Assembly (NCBI GenBank): GCA_030407085.1
Contig: CM059585.1
Span: 1,187,001-1,251,000 of the forward strand
Source: Trichopria drosophilae
Lineage: Eukaryota; Arthropoda; Insecta; Hymenoptera; Diapriidae
Direction of reading: 5' to 3'
Length of the DNA stretch: 64,000 bases
Each line of letters starts with the position of its first letter. The first letter of the stretch is position 1. Shown one piece after another: positions 1-11,180 of this stretch. The position numbers were made by a program, and so were the translations under genes. Under the pieces are notes generated by a model that made no database searches, was not told the origin of the DNA, and was given only the letters and a program-made list of their open reading frames with translations.

Positions 1-255
1 TGCATACGTAACCTCTGCAAATGAATGTTTTCCTTGGAACGCTTAATGTAATTACAGTACATATCGGGTTCATAGCCAATAACGAATTAATTTCAAATAA
101 ATTATTGACACTTGTTATTCAACAACTTAACTTATCATTTTCATTACATATATTTTAAAGAGAAATTAAAGAAGTTTATGTAAACTTTCTTATTTTTTAG
201 TTTATAGAAGTATAATTTTTTAATAGTATCTTTATTTTTTAGGTTTCAGAGAACC

Positions 256-1524
256 ATGGATCGAAATTTGAAATCTACCGTTGGAGTCTCAATCTGCTCA
301 TTCCAACCTTCAGTGGAAATTCATTCGCAAGTAATCCAACCCGAACAATTAGTTGCTACTGATATGGATGTTTCACCAGAATGTACATCACAAAGTGTCG
401 GAACCCAAGTAGATTTCTTAGACGATTCGACTAGTGACTTAAACATTTTCATGTGCAATCGATATAGTGCTGGAGGAGTTTCAGTGGCTGAAACACAAGC
501 CTGCATCCCAGTGTCATCGAAAAAGAAAATCTTTGCGAAAAAGAAAGACTGCGTTGATCGAGGTTGTGGTGAGACTATTTTCTTCGCTGATAAATTAGTC
601 GGTCCGAATCCAACTGAGATAAATACTGAATCTTTACTTAAGTGTAAATCAGGTTTTCACGGGTTAACTTCAATAACAGATGATCAAGACTTGATTGATC
701 TTGCAGGAGTTAGCTTTGCATCATTCAATCTGTTACTGAAAGTTCTAATAGAATGCGATACATCGGTCATGAAAAATGAAAATCGATTATTAGTATTTTT
801 GTTTAAAATGAAACTTGGACTTTCTTTTTCGTCGTTGGGTGTTTTATTTGGTGTTCACCGAACAACAGTCTCCAGAATGTTTTATTCAGTTCTGGACTGT
901 TTATCGCAAGCATGTGCTAAATTTGTCATATGGCCTCCGAAAGAAACCATTCAGTCGACAATGCCAGACAGTTTTAAGCAGTCTTACAAGAACTGTCGTG
1001 TCATTATTGACTGCACTGAGTTTCCAGTAGAGCAACCGCCACTAATTTCACAACGTGTACATTTTTATTCCCATTATAAAAAGGGATATACTTTAAAAGT
1101 TCTGGTGGGATGCACACCAAATGGATTTATTTCATTTGTGTCGAAATGCTTTGGTGGACGAACTACTGATGCTCAGATAACAAACCAATCTGGGTTCTTA
1201 AATTTTTTGGAGCCAGGTGATGTAGTTCTTGCCGATAAAGGATTTCCTGAAATAAAGACAGCACTAGATGATACCGGTAAAGGAATCTTAATTGTGATGC
1301 CTCCTTTTCTGCGAAATAATCATTTTTCGGCAGAAGAAGTTCAGGAAACTCAAAAAGTCGCTAGCATACGAATTCATATAGAAAGAATTATGCAGAGGAT
1401 CAAAACATATCGCATTCTATCAAAATTTAGTATTTCAATGTTACCATATGCCGATCAAATTGTATTTATGGCTTGTGTATTAGTCAATTTGCAGCCTCCT
1501 ATTTTAAAAACGACTGATACATAA
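256..1524 (+). CDS. DDE_Tnp_4 (IS5/Harbinger-like) transposase of an ISL2EU-type transposon
   Basis: This 422-residue open frame has no internal stop. Residues about 175-215 form a helix-turn-helix that includes SLGVLFGVHRTTVSRMF, as in DNA-binding regions upstream of DDE_Tnp_4 nuclease domains. The acidic triad can be placed by eye: the first Asp in VIIDCTEF, the second in VVLADKGF, and the Glu in HIERIMQRIK, in the order and context of the family. The protein should bind transposon ends and cut and join DNA in the nucleus. The N-terminal 100 residues are polar and have no domain I can name. The ATG at 256 follows a good acceptor (AG at 241-242), so an upstream non-coding exon is likely. The gene faces the nuclease gene at 1954-3393, which supports an ISL2EU rather than a plain Harbinger assignment. 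Confidence 0.85.
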   Translation: MDRNLKSTVGVSICSFQPSVEIHSQVIQPEQLVATDMDVSPECTSQSVGTQVDFLDDSTSDLNIFMCNRYSAGGVSVAETQACIPVSSKKKIFAKKKDCVDRGCGETIFFADKLVGPNPTEINTESLLKCKSGFHGLTSITDDQDLIDLAGVSFASFNLLLKVLIECDTSVMKNENRLLVFLFKMKLGLSFSSLGVLFGVHRTTVSRMFYSVLDCLSQACAKFVIWPPKETIQSTMPDSFKQSYKNCRVIIDCTEFPVEQPPLISQRVHFYSHYKKGYTLKVLVGCTPNGFISFVSKCFGGRTTDAQITNQSGFLNFLEPGDVVLADKGFPEIKTALDDTGKGILIVMPPFLRNNHFSAEEVQETQKVASIRIHIERIMQRIKTYRILSKFSISMLPYADQIVFMACVLVNLQPPILKTTDT

Positions 1525-1953
1525 AAGTATATATTTATTTATTGTAATAGAATAATGTGACGTATTTAGTAGGTAATAAATAAGAACATTTTTTACATGT
1601 AAACTGTTAAAATAAATGTATTTAAAGTAACCGAATATTTAACTCATTTATCAAATTTTATTACAGCACTTAATTATCAACGTATATGTATAATGTATGC
1701 AGTTCAACTGTAAACAAACAAAACACAATCTGTGAAATAATTGAATAATAAATTTTTAATTTTTTTTCTCCTCTTCACACAAAGCTTTCAAATATAATGA
1801 GAAATAAAATTTATTTAACTGTGGAATAACATTTTTTAAAAACATTTCATTTCTGTGTACTTCCACTGTACACGAACCGTGAGGTGACCAGACGAATAAA
1901 TCACATATCATTGTGCCAGTAACGTACATTTGTATCTGACACTGCGTAAAATA
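1525..1953. other. spacer between the two convergent transposon genes
   Basis: This is AT-rich sequence between the two stop codons. It contains several AATAAA-like stretches on both strands that could serve as polyadenylation signals for the convergent genes. I see no other feature here. Confidence 0.5.
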
Positions 1954-3393
1954 CTAATGGGTTTCCTTTAGTTCTATATTATGATCGATGATCTCCAAGT
2001 ACTTTACGTTCAGAGTTTCATTTTCTGAGTCGTATACCTTGACATTTTTGCAGGTAATAGGGCACTTAATTTCTACTAATTTGGTGATACAATCATCTTC
2101 GATAACTATTCCATCGACCGATGCACACAACCATGGCTGCGCTGGGGATACAAAAACTCCTATTTGAAATACATGAACGTCATGCTGCTTTTTATACTCT
2201 TCGATTGCCGATTTCTCTTTCCTTAGACCATATTCTACATTTTTATTTACTACCTTCCTTGGATTCAGGAATTCGTCCACAAGCAGATTCAAATCTTTCT
2301 TAGTTCTAGTTTTTATAGAATGAGCCTTGGAACTAGCACTTATTCGCAATTTTCTGGCATCGAACCACTCCGGTGAATTACTCTGATCTTTAGTTTCTAA
2401 GCATAACTTCACAATATCTTCATCGTCCAAACAGACATATTTTTGGTAAAAATTCTTTAATTGGTCATCTAATTCAGGTACTTCTTTACCAAACATTTCA
2501 CTTTCCTGCGACATTATCATTAAACTATCAATGGAAGTTTTGATGCATTCGGTTTCAATATTTGCAACGCGTTCTTGCAATGACTTGTCCAAGATTAAAC
2601 GACATATCCTTTCTTCAACGGTTCGGTTATTTTCGTTTACAATAACTCGGAGACAACATTTATGACTTTCCTCAAAGTCTGTAGGTTTCAGGTGAAATTC
2701 GACCGTTGGTTTCATCTTTTTCCTTGGAAACATCTGACAAATTTCCATCGGCTTGGAATACAGAGATTTCCCCAGCTGACTTACTGATGGTTTACCCCAT
2801 TCTTGTTCCATACTAGTTTTTGAAACGCTGCGATCAGAATTAATGAAGTATATAAGGGCATAAATGTGTTTACATCTGCACAATGCTTCGGTAACACAAG
2901 TACAGTGAGCACTGGTGACATGACGATTTTTGTCAATCTGCATAGACATTCAAAATTATATTAAATGAACCTCAATGTAATCTATCCTTCCTACTATATA
3001 TTTATCTTTTCTATATTTACGTTTTCATCAAGCGTATCGAAAGAGTGAATTTGGAAAAATAAAAATACCGTACTCTTTCATTTTTACCAGACTTACCACA
3101 ATCTCATTTTATACAATTATTTGTACATTTCAATATTCTATAAAGAAACAATTTATACTTTAAGTAAAAAATAAATATATACATACTTCCAATTGCACAT
3201 TGTACGGCGAAGATGTGACAGATGTTTGTCGAACCACATAGCTATTAATAATAGATTTATTATGTGTTTGAATTTCTTCAACATGTTGGACATGCTGAGC
3301 AGTTACCAAAGCTTCACCCTTTTTTATCGTTGGTAATAAAAATTCAATGGAATGGCTAATTCCCAAAAAACCTGTCTTTAAAATAACATCCAT
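1954..3393 (-). CDS. SWIM zinc finger plus YqaJ-type nuclease of an ISL2EU-type transposon (two exons)
   Basis: Exon 1 runs 3393-3187 (69 codons), the intron 3186-2938 (GTATGT donor, TATGCAG acceptor, phase 0) and exon 2 2937-1954, giving about 396 residues. The splice was read by eye and keeps the frame. Just after the junction a Cys-x-Cys...Cys-x-His pattern (CTC, then CRCKHIYAL) matches a SWIM zinc finger. The C-terminal third matches the YqaJ recombinase/lambda-exonuclease fold. It starts at SPEWFDARKLRISAS, has the E of GLRKEKSAIEEY, then the D of LCASVDGIV and the E-x-K of VEIKCP, which are the expected catalytic acids and lysine. In this superfamily the nuclease accompanies the transposase, and its exact role is unproven. 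An additional upstream exon cannot be excluded. Confidence 0.82.
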
Positions 3394-3601
3394 GATTCTG
3401 CCATGGAATTATAATTTTTTTTGGTAAGTGTTTGGATAAGTGTTTACTAAAATATTATTAAACACTTATATCAACCTCCTTTCTTGTAATAATAATTTTT
3501 TTTTAATTTTCATAATACACATTACATGTTAAAAGGAACCCGAGAATCTCACCAACTGCCCACCAGACGGCGCCACTTTATGTCGTGCACATACTCTATA
3601 A

Positions 3602-3787
3602 GATTGTTGTAACATATCTATCGAAGCCACTTGGACCTAAATATGATTGGGCCCCCAAATATCAATATAATTTTATAATATAATTGAAAGGTGTTAGTAA
3701 ACAAAGGAGTATTAAGGAATAGCCGACTCTCTACTTGGCCGAAGTTTCTGAGCGAGCGAAGCGAGCGAGGCACCACGCCAATACTAG
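3602..3787 (+). repeat. dispersed repeat family R-A, copy 1 (Helitron-like tail ending CTAG)
   Basis: It shares about 190 bp with copies at 34122-34341 (+), 46240-46568 (+, tail missing) and 50743-51160 (-). The core reads ATCTATCGAAGCCACTTGGA and the 3' part is a GAGCGAGCGAAGCGAGCGAG run, followed by a short GGC/GCC stem and CTAG, with a T after it in all three tailed copies. A CTRR end after a small stem, followed by T, is what Helitrons show. No coding sequence is present, so this would be a non-autonomous copy. Family assignment is tentative. Confidence 0.65.
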
Positions 3788-3801
3788 TTTTTATTATTAT
3801 T

Positions 3802-4938
3802 ACTACGTTTTTATTAACTCGTATTCTTGTATGTCTGTCTGTTTGTCCGGTGCAAATCTTGTAATCGATTTTAAATGAACTTACCGATGAGCTAGAGACT
3901 TGAAACTTTTAGGACAGCCCAAAATTGGATGACAATGCATTCCTTTACCGTTTATTACAAGTTTCTATCAGTTTTAAGAACATTTTCAGCAAATTTAAAT
4001 TTTATATGAAAAAAAAATAAGTTAAAAAAAAAAGCGCTTATTTTCCGTTCTTGATTGAATCTATACATTCCTTTATACTCGTTTTTCTTTCATTGTTTTG
4101 TCCTTGGACATTTAGCGGGGGGCCCGGCGTTTTCCCCTTCCTCCGTCACGCTTGTCCTTTATTTTCTTTTCACAATCGGGAAAAGTCCTCCACTGACGTC
4201 ATTAATTCCCTTGCCTATATTATACTCATCCACGACGGCAAGTGGAGCATTAGTGAATTAGTGTCATATATAAGTTCTGCAACAGCTCACGGATTCTGGC
4301 GTGAGAAAACCTCATCAGGATTCTCAACAATTCTGGACGGTGTAAGCCACCAGAGGAGCCTGTCATCTAAAACCACTTGCATATTCTTTTCATTATGAAA
4401 CTGCTCTTTTCAGATTGTTTATAAATGTAATAGTTTAAAATGGATTGTAAAATTTGACCTATTCAAACTAAAAGGCAGAAAATAATTAATAAATAAAAAA
4501 TTCTTTTTAAAAACCACGTTTTTATAAATGGACTAAAAAGGTTAAAATAATTTTTTCCACCCACACAGGTCACTATTACCATGTCGAAATAATTACGCAA
4601 TAATTTTTCATTTTATTAGGAAATAAAATATTTGTAAGACTTAAAATGGAAAACGTGGGGCGCAATAGAGGTAACAGAAATGACTCGTCCCTCCTCGACG
4701 AACAATAACAAATGAGAAACTCATGCTTAAATGAACAATATATAACACGCTAGTTTAGACATGCTGGTAATTTCTGTTACCTCTATTGCGCCCCACGTTT
4801 TCCATTTTAAGTCTTACAAATATTTTATTTCCTAATAAAATGAAAAATGCTTGCGTATTTATTTCGGTGTGGTATTAGTGACATGTGTGGATGGCAAAAA
4901 TTATTTAATCCTTTTTAGTCCATTTATAAAAACGGGGT
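3802..4938 (+). mobile_element. 1.14-kb fold-back DNA element F1, copy 1
   Basis: This region is collinear with 22034-23169, and the two copies differ by one base in length (1137 and 1136 bp). The outer ends are inverted copies of ACCACGTTTTTAT (here with one or two changes), and a second inner copy of that sequence at 4513 opens a hairpin with arms of about 170 bp (4513-4682 against 4770-4938) around an ~87-bp loop. A 4-bp TATT flanks both ends here. Open frames inside (for example 4051-4398) are not conserved in frame between the copies, so the element looks non-coding. A third, truncated copy of its left end is at 15337-15466. Confidence 0.75.
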
Positions 4939-6003
4939 TATTAAAAAGATTTTTTTATTTATTAAATATTTTATTGTTGATTTGGGTTCCTTCGGGTCTG
5001 AAACGTCGATATTTGATGAAAAACTATAGGGTAATTTTTATGACCGAAGTGACCAAATTCAATACTTCGTCCAGACCTAAGGTCTTGGTCGAAGTAAAAA
5101 CAAAATTCTATTAAAGGTACAATGGAGGAAATGTTTGTTTACAGTTAATATAAGAGCTTCATATTAAAGCAAACAGAATTTAGATTTTGATTGAAGCTAA
5201 GGCACTTTATCCTGAAATGATCGTAATCTGAGATTCTGTTAAATTTGTTATATTAATAGTTAATACAAGAATTTTAAATATTAATGTTAGGATCATTACT
5301 TGACATCTAGTATATTTACGCGATTACAGTTTCACCGAAACAGAGATAAACAAACATAAACACGCGTAATTCGATTTTCTGCGAATTTTTCAACGCATTG
5401 TTGACATGCGCATTTCAATCGTCAGAATTTAATGTGAGCTTTATAAACATTTAACGAACACTCATTGAATTTTAAAATAAAAGAGTTAATATACAATAAT
5501 ATTGCCGACATGCGGTAAAATGCTTGTATTTTCATCTTAAAATTACCTGTCGTTTTTACTCTAAAGTTACTGCTATAACTTTACAGTTAATGTAAAAGCC
5601 TTGAAATCAGGTTACATTAACTATTAGTAAATAATTTCTCGAAGTGTATTAACGCAACTATGAAATCGTTGCTACAGAAACAATCATCGAATTTTTCTTC
5701 TACTCCATTGGCTTATATAACGAAATTTCGAATTCTACTTTGTGGAGATTGAAATTAGAAATCCAAATCATTCAGTGAACCGCACGAGGTTATATACACT
5801 GACATTTCTAAACACTGCAAAGATTTCTACTAAGCTTATAGGACGTTATATAAACTGGATGCTAATTCCGATAAAGGAGTGATACCAATGCAGGAATCGT
5901 TATTACATTTTGCAATATATACATAATCGAAATAATATCACAATTGGATATGAAATTGGGTATTATAAATAACTCGGAATAGTTCTAACGTATTTAAATT
6001 ACT
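4939..6003. other. intergenic, with a short dispersed repeat
   Basis: Positions 4976-5040 are nearly identical to 51717-51780 (both contain GATGAAAAACTATAGGGTAA), so a fragment of another dispersed element sits next to F1. From 5060 to 6003 the DNA is AT-rich, and I recognise nothing except the run-up to the IR gene promoter. Confidence 0.5.
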
Positions 6004-6021
6004 CATAATATCGATTTGTTT
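6004..6021 (+). promoter_or_regulatory. 18-bp motif shared upstream of three IR paralogs (site 1)
   Basis: The 18-mer CATAATATCGATTTGTTT lies 109 bp before the IR start codon at 6131. The same 18-mer, in the same orientation relative to the gene, occurs at 61182-61199 and 48983-49000 on the minus strand, upstream of two other IR genes. It contains ATCGAT and may be part of a promoter core or 5' UTR. Shared ancestry alone would also explain it. Confidence 0.5.
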
Positions 6022-6130
6022 GGTATTTATGCATATGGCATTGACAATCATTATTTATTTTAAGGCTAGAAATAGGATGCCAATAAACAGAACCCCTATT
6101 CCATTTGTCAACGTTTATTTCGAGCTAAAC

Positions 6131-9100
6131 ATGAGATTGATGTCCATTATCCTGTGGGTCTTAGTACACCCACTTATTTTAGAGACGTCAGATGTATTAA
6201 TTCCGCGACAATCGCCTTGGCTGAACAACTTGAAAAACTTATTGTTACCCGTCCTTCCAACGTACGAAATCGTTTTGATGATTAACGATATGGCAAATAT
6301 ATCCCGAGAATTTCGTGATATTCTATATCACATGCAGATAAACTATCCAATTCTGATTTCTGATAAATTTGTCATTTCTCAACTAAGTACAAAGAACAAA
6401 ATTTTGAATCCGTGTAAGACCGATTTCTTTATGGCATTTCATCATCCAGGTATGTATAATTATATCATTTGAACATATCTAAATCTCCTCAAAAAGATGT
6501 AAATTTCAGATTGGTATATTTGATTTGTCGTGTATATGTATATTAAATACGAAAATTGAGTGCGAAAACTAATTCTGCAAGGATATACTTTGCCGTGATG
6601 AATGTATAGAAAATACTTAGTAATCTATAGACATATTTCCCGATAATGCAAACCAACTAATTGTGTACATATTGAATAAACTGTATATTTTTGTTACTTG
6701 CTTCATGGAAAACGATTTGACGCGACCCAGGAAATGGCGATTTTGTTTTGCTCTAGCTAACAGTAACAGGACTAAACAGTAGGATATGGTTCCGTAGCCT
6801 TTTATATGTGCACGCTTGGAACAAAGTGTTTTGTGTAGATTTTGATCTCCTGAATACGAAGTTTTGAAACATAAACAGTTGAAATACGTTTTAACGGATG
6901 GGCCATAGTTTATGAGAAAAAAATGGTTGAAATTTCAAGAAATACGGTTTCTGCCATTTTTGGAGCGTTGTTACACATACAAGTATCATATTCTTACTTA
7001 ACGGTACTTGTCGAATACCCTTCTTCAAGTGTTCAACAATCAATATACTATGGATTTTATCAGTTGTTTTCAGTCTGGATTGCGTTGTTGCACCTATTTT
7101 GTGATAGCTATACAATCGCGAATGACGGGTTCTGGAGGACCATTGTCGAGTTATTCGCATGGACGGTGTAAAGGACTGGTGGAAGGGCTAGAAATAAAAC
7201 GCGCAATTTGATCGGCCACAAAACTAAATATCAAATTTATTCCGATCAACCGGTGACGACCCGATCGCGATGCGGACTTCCTAACCTGACGGGGCGTTCC
7301 GAAACGTTCTCTCAAAAACCCGCTCATCACTTTTTCACATCTCAGTTCAACTTTTCAATTTCTCGAACATTTAAATAGACTACAACATCATATTATATAT
7401 CGATATTATACTATTCGAATTACAAATAATTTTATCGAGATCGTCACCATTTCGACGAGCCTTTACATAACTACCTCACAAAGTGTTTTGTGTAGATTTT
7501 GATCTCCTGAATACGAAGTTTTGAAACATAAACAGTTGAAATACGTTTTAACGGATGGGCCATAGTTTATGAGAAAAAAATCGAAAATTTTCAGAGGTAC
7601 CCCCATTCGGGTGTGCGTAGGGAAAACCACCTTTGTGGGAAAAAACCTACGCCTGGTACCGCAGTCGGTAAAACATCGATTCTGTCCGTAACAGACGGCA
7701 TTTTATTCATTGGTTTTCAAATTCCCGAAAAATATTGTCTGGTCTAAAAGGCAAAAATTGTAAGTTAAATTTTTAATAACGATTGTTAATAATGATTATT
7801 ATTAACAATCTGTTCATAAATTCGTTAGAAACCATCGAATTACAATTTAGATTTTTAAATTAGTTAACAAAATAAATGAAAAACAATCAAGCGTGTTTAC
7901 AAATATAGCCCGATTTGCGTTATAGATTATGAAAATATTTCAATGTGTTATTCAATTTCATATTCGAGGATATTAATTTAAAAAATAGACAGTAATAAAC
8001 AATAAAAAGTCGACAGTAATAAACAATAAACGAACACGGTACCTTGTCCTGCGCCTAGAATAAATGAGCATTAGATGTTCTGAACGCAAATACTTCTTTT
8101 ATTTTTGCAATTGAGTTTGTATTATTGTACGCGAATACTTGGAGATTTCCCCCTCCATGTCATTGTCTTATACCAATGTAACGACAATATTATTGTACGA
8201 AATTTAATAAGTTTCGAAGCTTTCACCAAGTAACTAGTGATTAATTAATTCAATAAAATTTACAAGTGCGCTTCAGTTATTTCTTTTATTGTTTTTTTTT
8301 AAATTAATTTTCTCTTTGAAAATCCATCTCCATACGAGTGAAATAAACTCTCAACAAGACAGACACTACACCGTACATATTGGTCTTTGGAGCCGGGTTT
8401 TCCATGGAATTGAAGATTCATGGTTAACAATAACTTTTAAGAGTCGGCCATTTTGAATTAAACCGAATTCTAAGACCGAGGCCCTAAGTAATTGTTTAAT
8501 ACTAAATTGAATTAGTATTTACTCTCAATTTCGTGCCAATACAAATAAAATCGACCAGTAATCACTGGATGTATATGCAATCAATTAGAGAAATACTATT
8601 AGACAATAGTACTGGTGGTTCGTAATGTCCACGTAATGGGCTATCCAGTATCTTGAACATATTGGTGCCAGATACTGAGATTGAATGCTGAAAACCATTA
8701 TTAATTACCATTACTATTTATACGCGTGTTCACTCTGACTTTCACTGATTTAAATTTAGAGAATATAAATACTTCTAAGAGATTATGATTTCAATTTAAT
8801 ATAATTCTAGGATATGATTTCTTCCAAAAATTAAAGCAGTACCTGCAGTGCTGGAACAAACTATGTAGCACTAAACCGAGACCGAAAATACTAATAATAC
8901 TCGAAGATGCATTCGAAAAAGTCGGATCTTTTCTACCAACTTTTCAATTGTTATGGACGAAATTATATTTGGATGTGACCATTCTTGACATCTTTAACAG
9001 GTCCCAGATGTTTGTTCATCAATATAATCCATTTACTACACATTATTCGAAGGCTGAACTTGTTCCCGGCACAGTTTTTTTTCCAGACAAAACTTTAAAC

Positions 9101-10327
9101 TTATCAGGAAAAGAAATATCGGTAGTATTATTCAACCATTCTTGTTCAATGTTTGAGTATGGCAAATTTGGAGGAATAAAACCAATCCGTGGCGAGTGTC
9201 TCAACTCCATAATGTCTATGTCTCATATTATGAATTTTACAATTGACGTACAATTATACAAAAGGACCAATTCAAATATGTGCTATATTCCGAAAAATAT
9301 GTCGCAGGGAGCTTATGACCTGTGCGCATTCCAGATACGATTTATCGCTTTGTCTACCTTCTTAAAAAAAAAGTCTCTCACACATGGTATGTTATACGAT
9401 ACAAGAACCGAATACATAATTGTACCAATAAAACGTGGAAAATCAATCAATTTCCCTATCAATTTCGCAGCGTTCTTTGGAGCTAGCATTTTATTAGTGT
9501 GTTTTATATATTTGTGGGCCTACGTTGTTAATTTCCGTTTAGATTTCTGGTTTCCGTATAACATTTGGAACTGTTTAATGGGGATTGGCGCACGTATACC
9601 GCAAACGCACACAGAAAGGATCTTATTTGTTTCCCTACTGATACTATCTGTCACTCACATTGGAGACTTGTTTCAAGAATGTACAACTGTGAATATTCTT
9701 GAAATTGACACCCAAAAAATGGATAACTTTGAAGACTTAGATGATTCAGGGCTTATTCCTGGGTTTGAGAAAAAACGTTTCAAACATCTCTACAATCATC
9801 AGGACAGTTCTATTCAGAATTTAATGAGAAAATCCGGATCAGGTACATTAATTGAATGTGAGACGAAGTTCCTGTTACAGGGTAACGTAACATGTATGGT
9901 ACGATCTCATAGAAAAGATATTATGGTTGAAGTATATAAACGAAATGATGGAATGTCACTGATAAAGACAATAGGAGGTGAGAGTGTCACAATGCATTGG
10001 CTGGTTTTTGCCCATCGAAAAAATTCACCATACTTAACTCGTTTTAATGAAATTACTCAATCCTTAATGGAACAAGGATTAATGAGAAAGTGGCACCACA
10101 CAAATGTGGACATAGAAACAATAAATATCAGGGACCAATATCTGGATTTACAGAGGAGAAACCTATCGCGATTAAACGATGGTAGTAGTGAAACCAGTGG
10201 AAGTACTGCTTTGGTATATCAATTACTCTTTATTTTTGTTATTGGGAATGGATTTGCCATTTTGGCTTTCTCTCTTGAAATTGCAATGGAACGTTTCACG
10301 TTAAGAAATGCAGTGGTGCCCTTTTAA
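6131..10327 (+). CDS. divergent ionotropic receptor (IR), paralog 1, two exons
   Basis: Exon 1 is 6131-6449 (GTATGT donor), the phase-1 intron is 6450-8810 and exon 2 is 8811-10327, giving about 611 residues. The ATG at 6131 was chosen because it opens a hydrophobic signal peptide (MRLMSIILWVLVHPLIL) that aligns in length with the paralog at 61025; ATGs further upstream only add polar sequence. Order along the protein: N-terminal IR region, S1 ligand-binding lobe (VVLFNHSCSMF), first membrane segment near residues 319-343 (FPINFAAFFGASILLVCFIY), pore and second segment near 365-400 (WNCLMGIGARIPQTH through GDLFQECTTVNI), S2 lobe, and last segment near 574-597. It is likely a ligand-gated cation channel subunit in chemosensory neurons. 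The ligand is unknown, and the canonical R/T/D ligand residues were not identified. The reading frame is intact. Confidence 0.88.
6821..6924 (+). repeat. 104-bp direct repeat, copy 1
   Basis: It starts ACAAAGTGTTTTGTGTAGAT and matches 7478-7581 base for base by eye. The second copy lies inside the solo LTR and interrupts it. Confidence 0.85.
7167..7693 (+). mobile_element. solo LTR, family L1, copy 1 (interrupted)
   Basis: The 527-bp element begins TGTAAAGG and ends CCGTAACA, with TG...CA termini flanked by a 5-bp duplication GACGG (7162-7166 and 7694-7698). It is homologous to 26185-26614, 32246-32860 (inverted) and a truncated copy at 10690-11180. There is no internal retroviral-type coding region, so this is a recombined solo LTR. 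About 104 bp of unrelated sequence (7478-7581) replaces a short stretch of the canonical LTR. Confidence 0.85.
7478..7581 (+). repeat. 104-bp direct repeat, copy 2, inside the solo LTR
   Basis: It is identical to 6821-6924, with the copies 657 bp apart start to start. In the other LTR copies this position reads straight through to the shared GGTACCCCCATTCGGG segment, so this 104-mer arrived in or after the LTR. Confidence 0.85.
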
Positions 10328-10689
10328 TCTGCACGTGACATTTTAATATGAAATTAATCTACACGAAGTTAAAGTTTCAGGTACACTACCATTTGACTTA
10401 TTTTATACTTGAACTACTCCCATTTATTTAACATTTTACAATTCGTTTGCAGGGTTGAATTTAGTTACAACAATATGTGTGGAGTGTTTTTTATCATGAC
10501 AAAAATTTATTTGGTGAAAGTCTACATCAAGTAAAGGTAATTGATCCTCAAAAATCAGTGAAAATGACTTCATAATAGGAAGAAGCCGGCCCGAGTATCG
10601 TCCCGATCGTAGATGGGGTAACTTTTATGCTTCTCTTTACGCTTAGTAGGCCGCATAAAGTGGTGTAAAGACGAACTTTACGCCTACTA

Positions 10690-11180
10690 CGTCGACATCT
10701 CGAAACGTACTGAAAAAACCGATCGTCACTTTTTCACATCTTACAAGGATGCAGGGCACGATTCGGATATACGTATATATATATCGCAGTCAAAGCGAGT
10801 TTTTTAACATCTTTTTTTAAAGAGATCCAGAGCTTATTCGAGAAAACGTTTAAACGTGTCTATTCTTATTTTCATCACAGAATATGTTAACAAATTTTTA
10901 GCCAAAATCTTATCATCCGAATCGTGCCCTCCACTTGACTTGTTAGTTCGACTTTTCAATTTCTCCTGCATTTAAATCCGCCAAATCACTATATTATACA
11001 TCGACAATATAATATTCAAATTACAAATAGTTTTATCGAGCCCGCCATCATTTTGAAGGGCACTTATATAAATTACCTAACAGGACACCTTCACAATGAG
11101 AAGTACCCCCATTCGGGTATGCAATGGCGTAGGGAATCACCTTTGTTGGAAGAAATAAAACATCGATTCTCTGCGTAACA
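10690..11180 (+). mobile_element. truncated solo LTR, family L1, copy 4
   Basis: The sequence around 10722-10742 (GATCGTCACTTTTTCACATC) and from about 10945 to 11180 is collinear with the other L1 LTRs, including the AAGTACCCCCATTCGGGTAT segment and the terminal GTAACA at 11175-11180. The left end of the LTR is missing. It is more diverged than the copies at 7.2, 26.2 and 32.2 kb and is split by the MITE at 10754-10929. Confidence 0.7.
10754..10929. mobile_element. 176-bp MITE with perfect 15-bp terminal inverted repeats
   Basis: The left end GGGCACGATTCGGAT (10754-10768) is the exact reverse complement of 10915-10929. The interior is AT-rich and non-coding. The MITE sits inside the truncated L1 LTR, so it is younger than that LTR. 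A clean target-site duplication was not found, and a few more flanking bases (CAAG on both sides) may belong to the insertion. Confidence 0.75.

Larger units (their letters stand above)
1..3573. mobile_element. ISL2EU-type DNA transposon carrying a transposase and a YqaJ-type nuclease
   Basis: Two convergent genes, a DDE transposase on + and a SWIM/YqaJ nuclease on -, lie back to back with about 430 bp of AT-rich DNA between their stop codons. This gene pair is the hallmark of the ISL2EU (IS4EU) superfamily of eukaryotic DNA transposons. The left terminus is outside the window: a splice acceptor (run of T then AG at 241-242) just before the transposase start implies an upstream exon or 5' UTR. 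The right terminus was not fixed. A GC-richer stretch at 3538-3575 lies just before a different repeat that starts near 3602, so the end is placed there tentatively. Both genes look intact in the parts visible, so this copy may be young. Confidence 0.72.
6450..8810. other. intron of IR paralog 1, holding a solo LTR and a duplicated 104-mer
   Basis: The 2361-bp intron begins GTATGT and ends TTCTAG. It contains two identical 104-bp segments (6821-6924 and 7478-7581) and a solo LTR at 7167-7693. From 7700 to 8810 I see no recognisable element, only AT-rich sequence. Confidence 0.7.

Noticed and set aside
4051..4398. 115-codon open frame in element F1, also present at 22285-22632
   Set aside because: The two copies differ by frame-shifting indels and a C-tract while the DNA stays similar, so conservation is at the DNA level and not the protein level.
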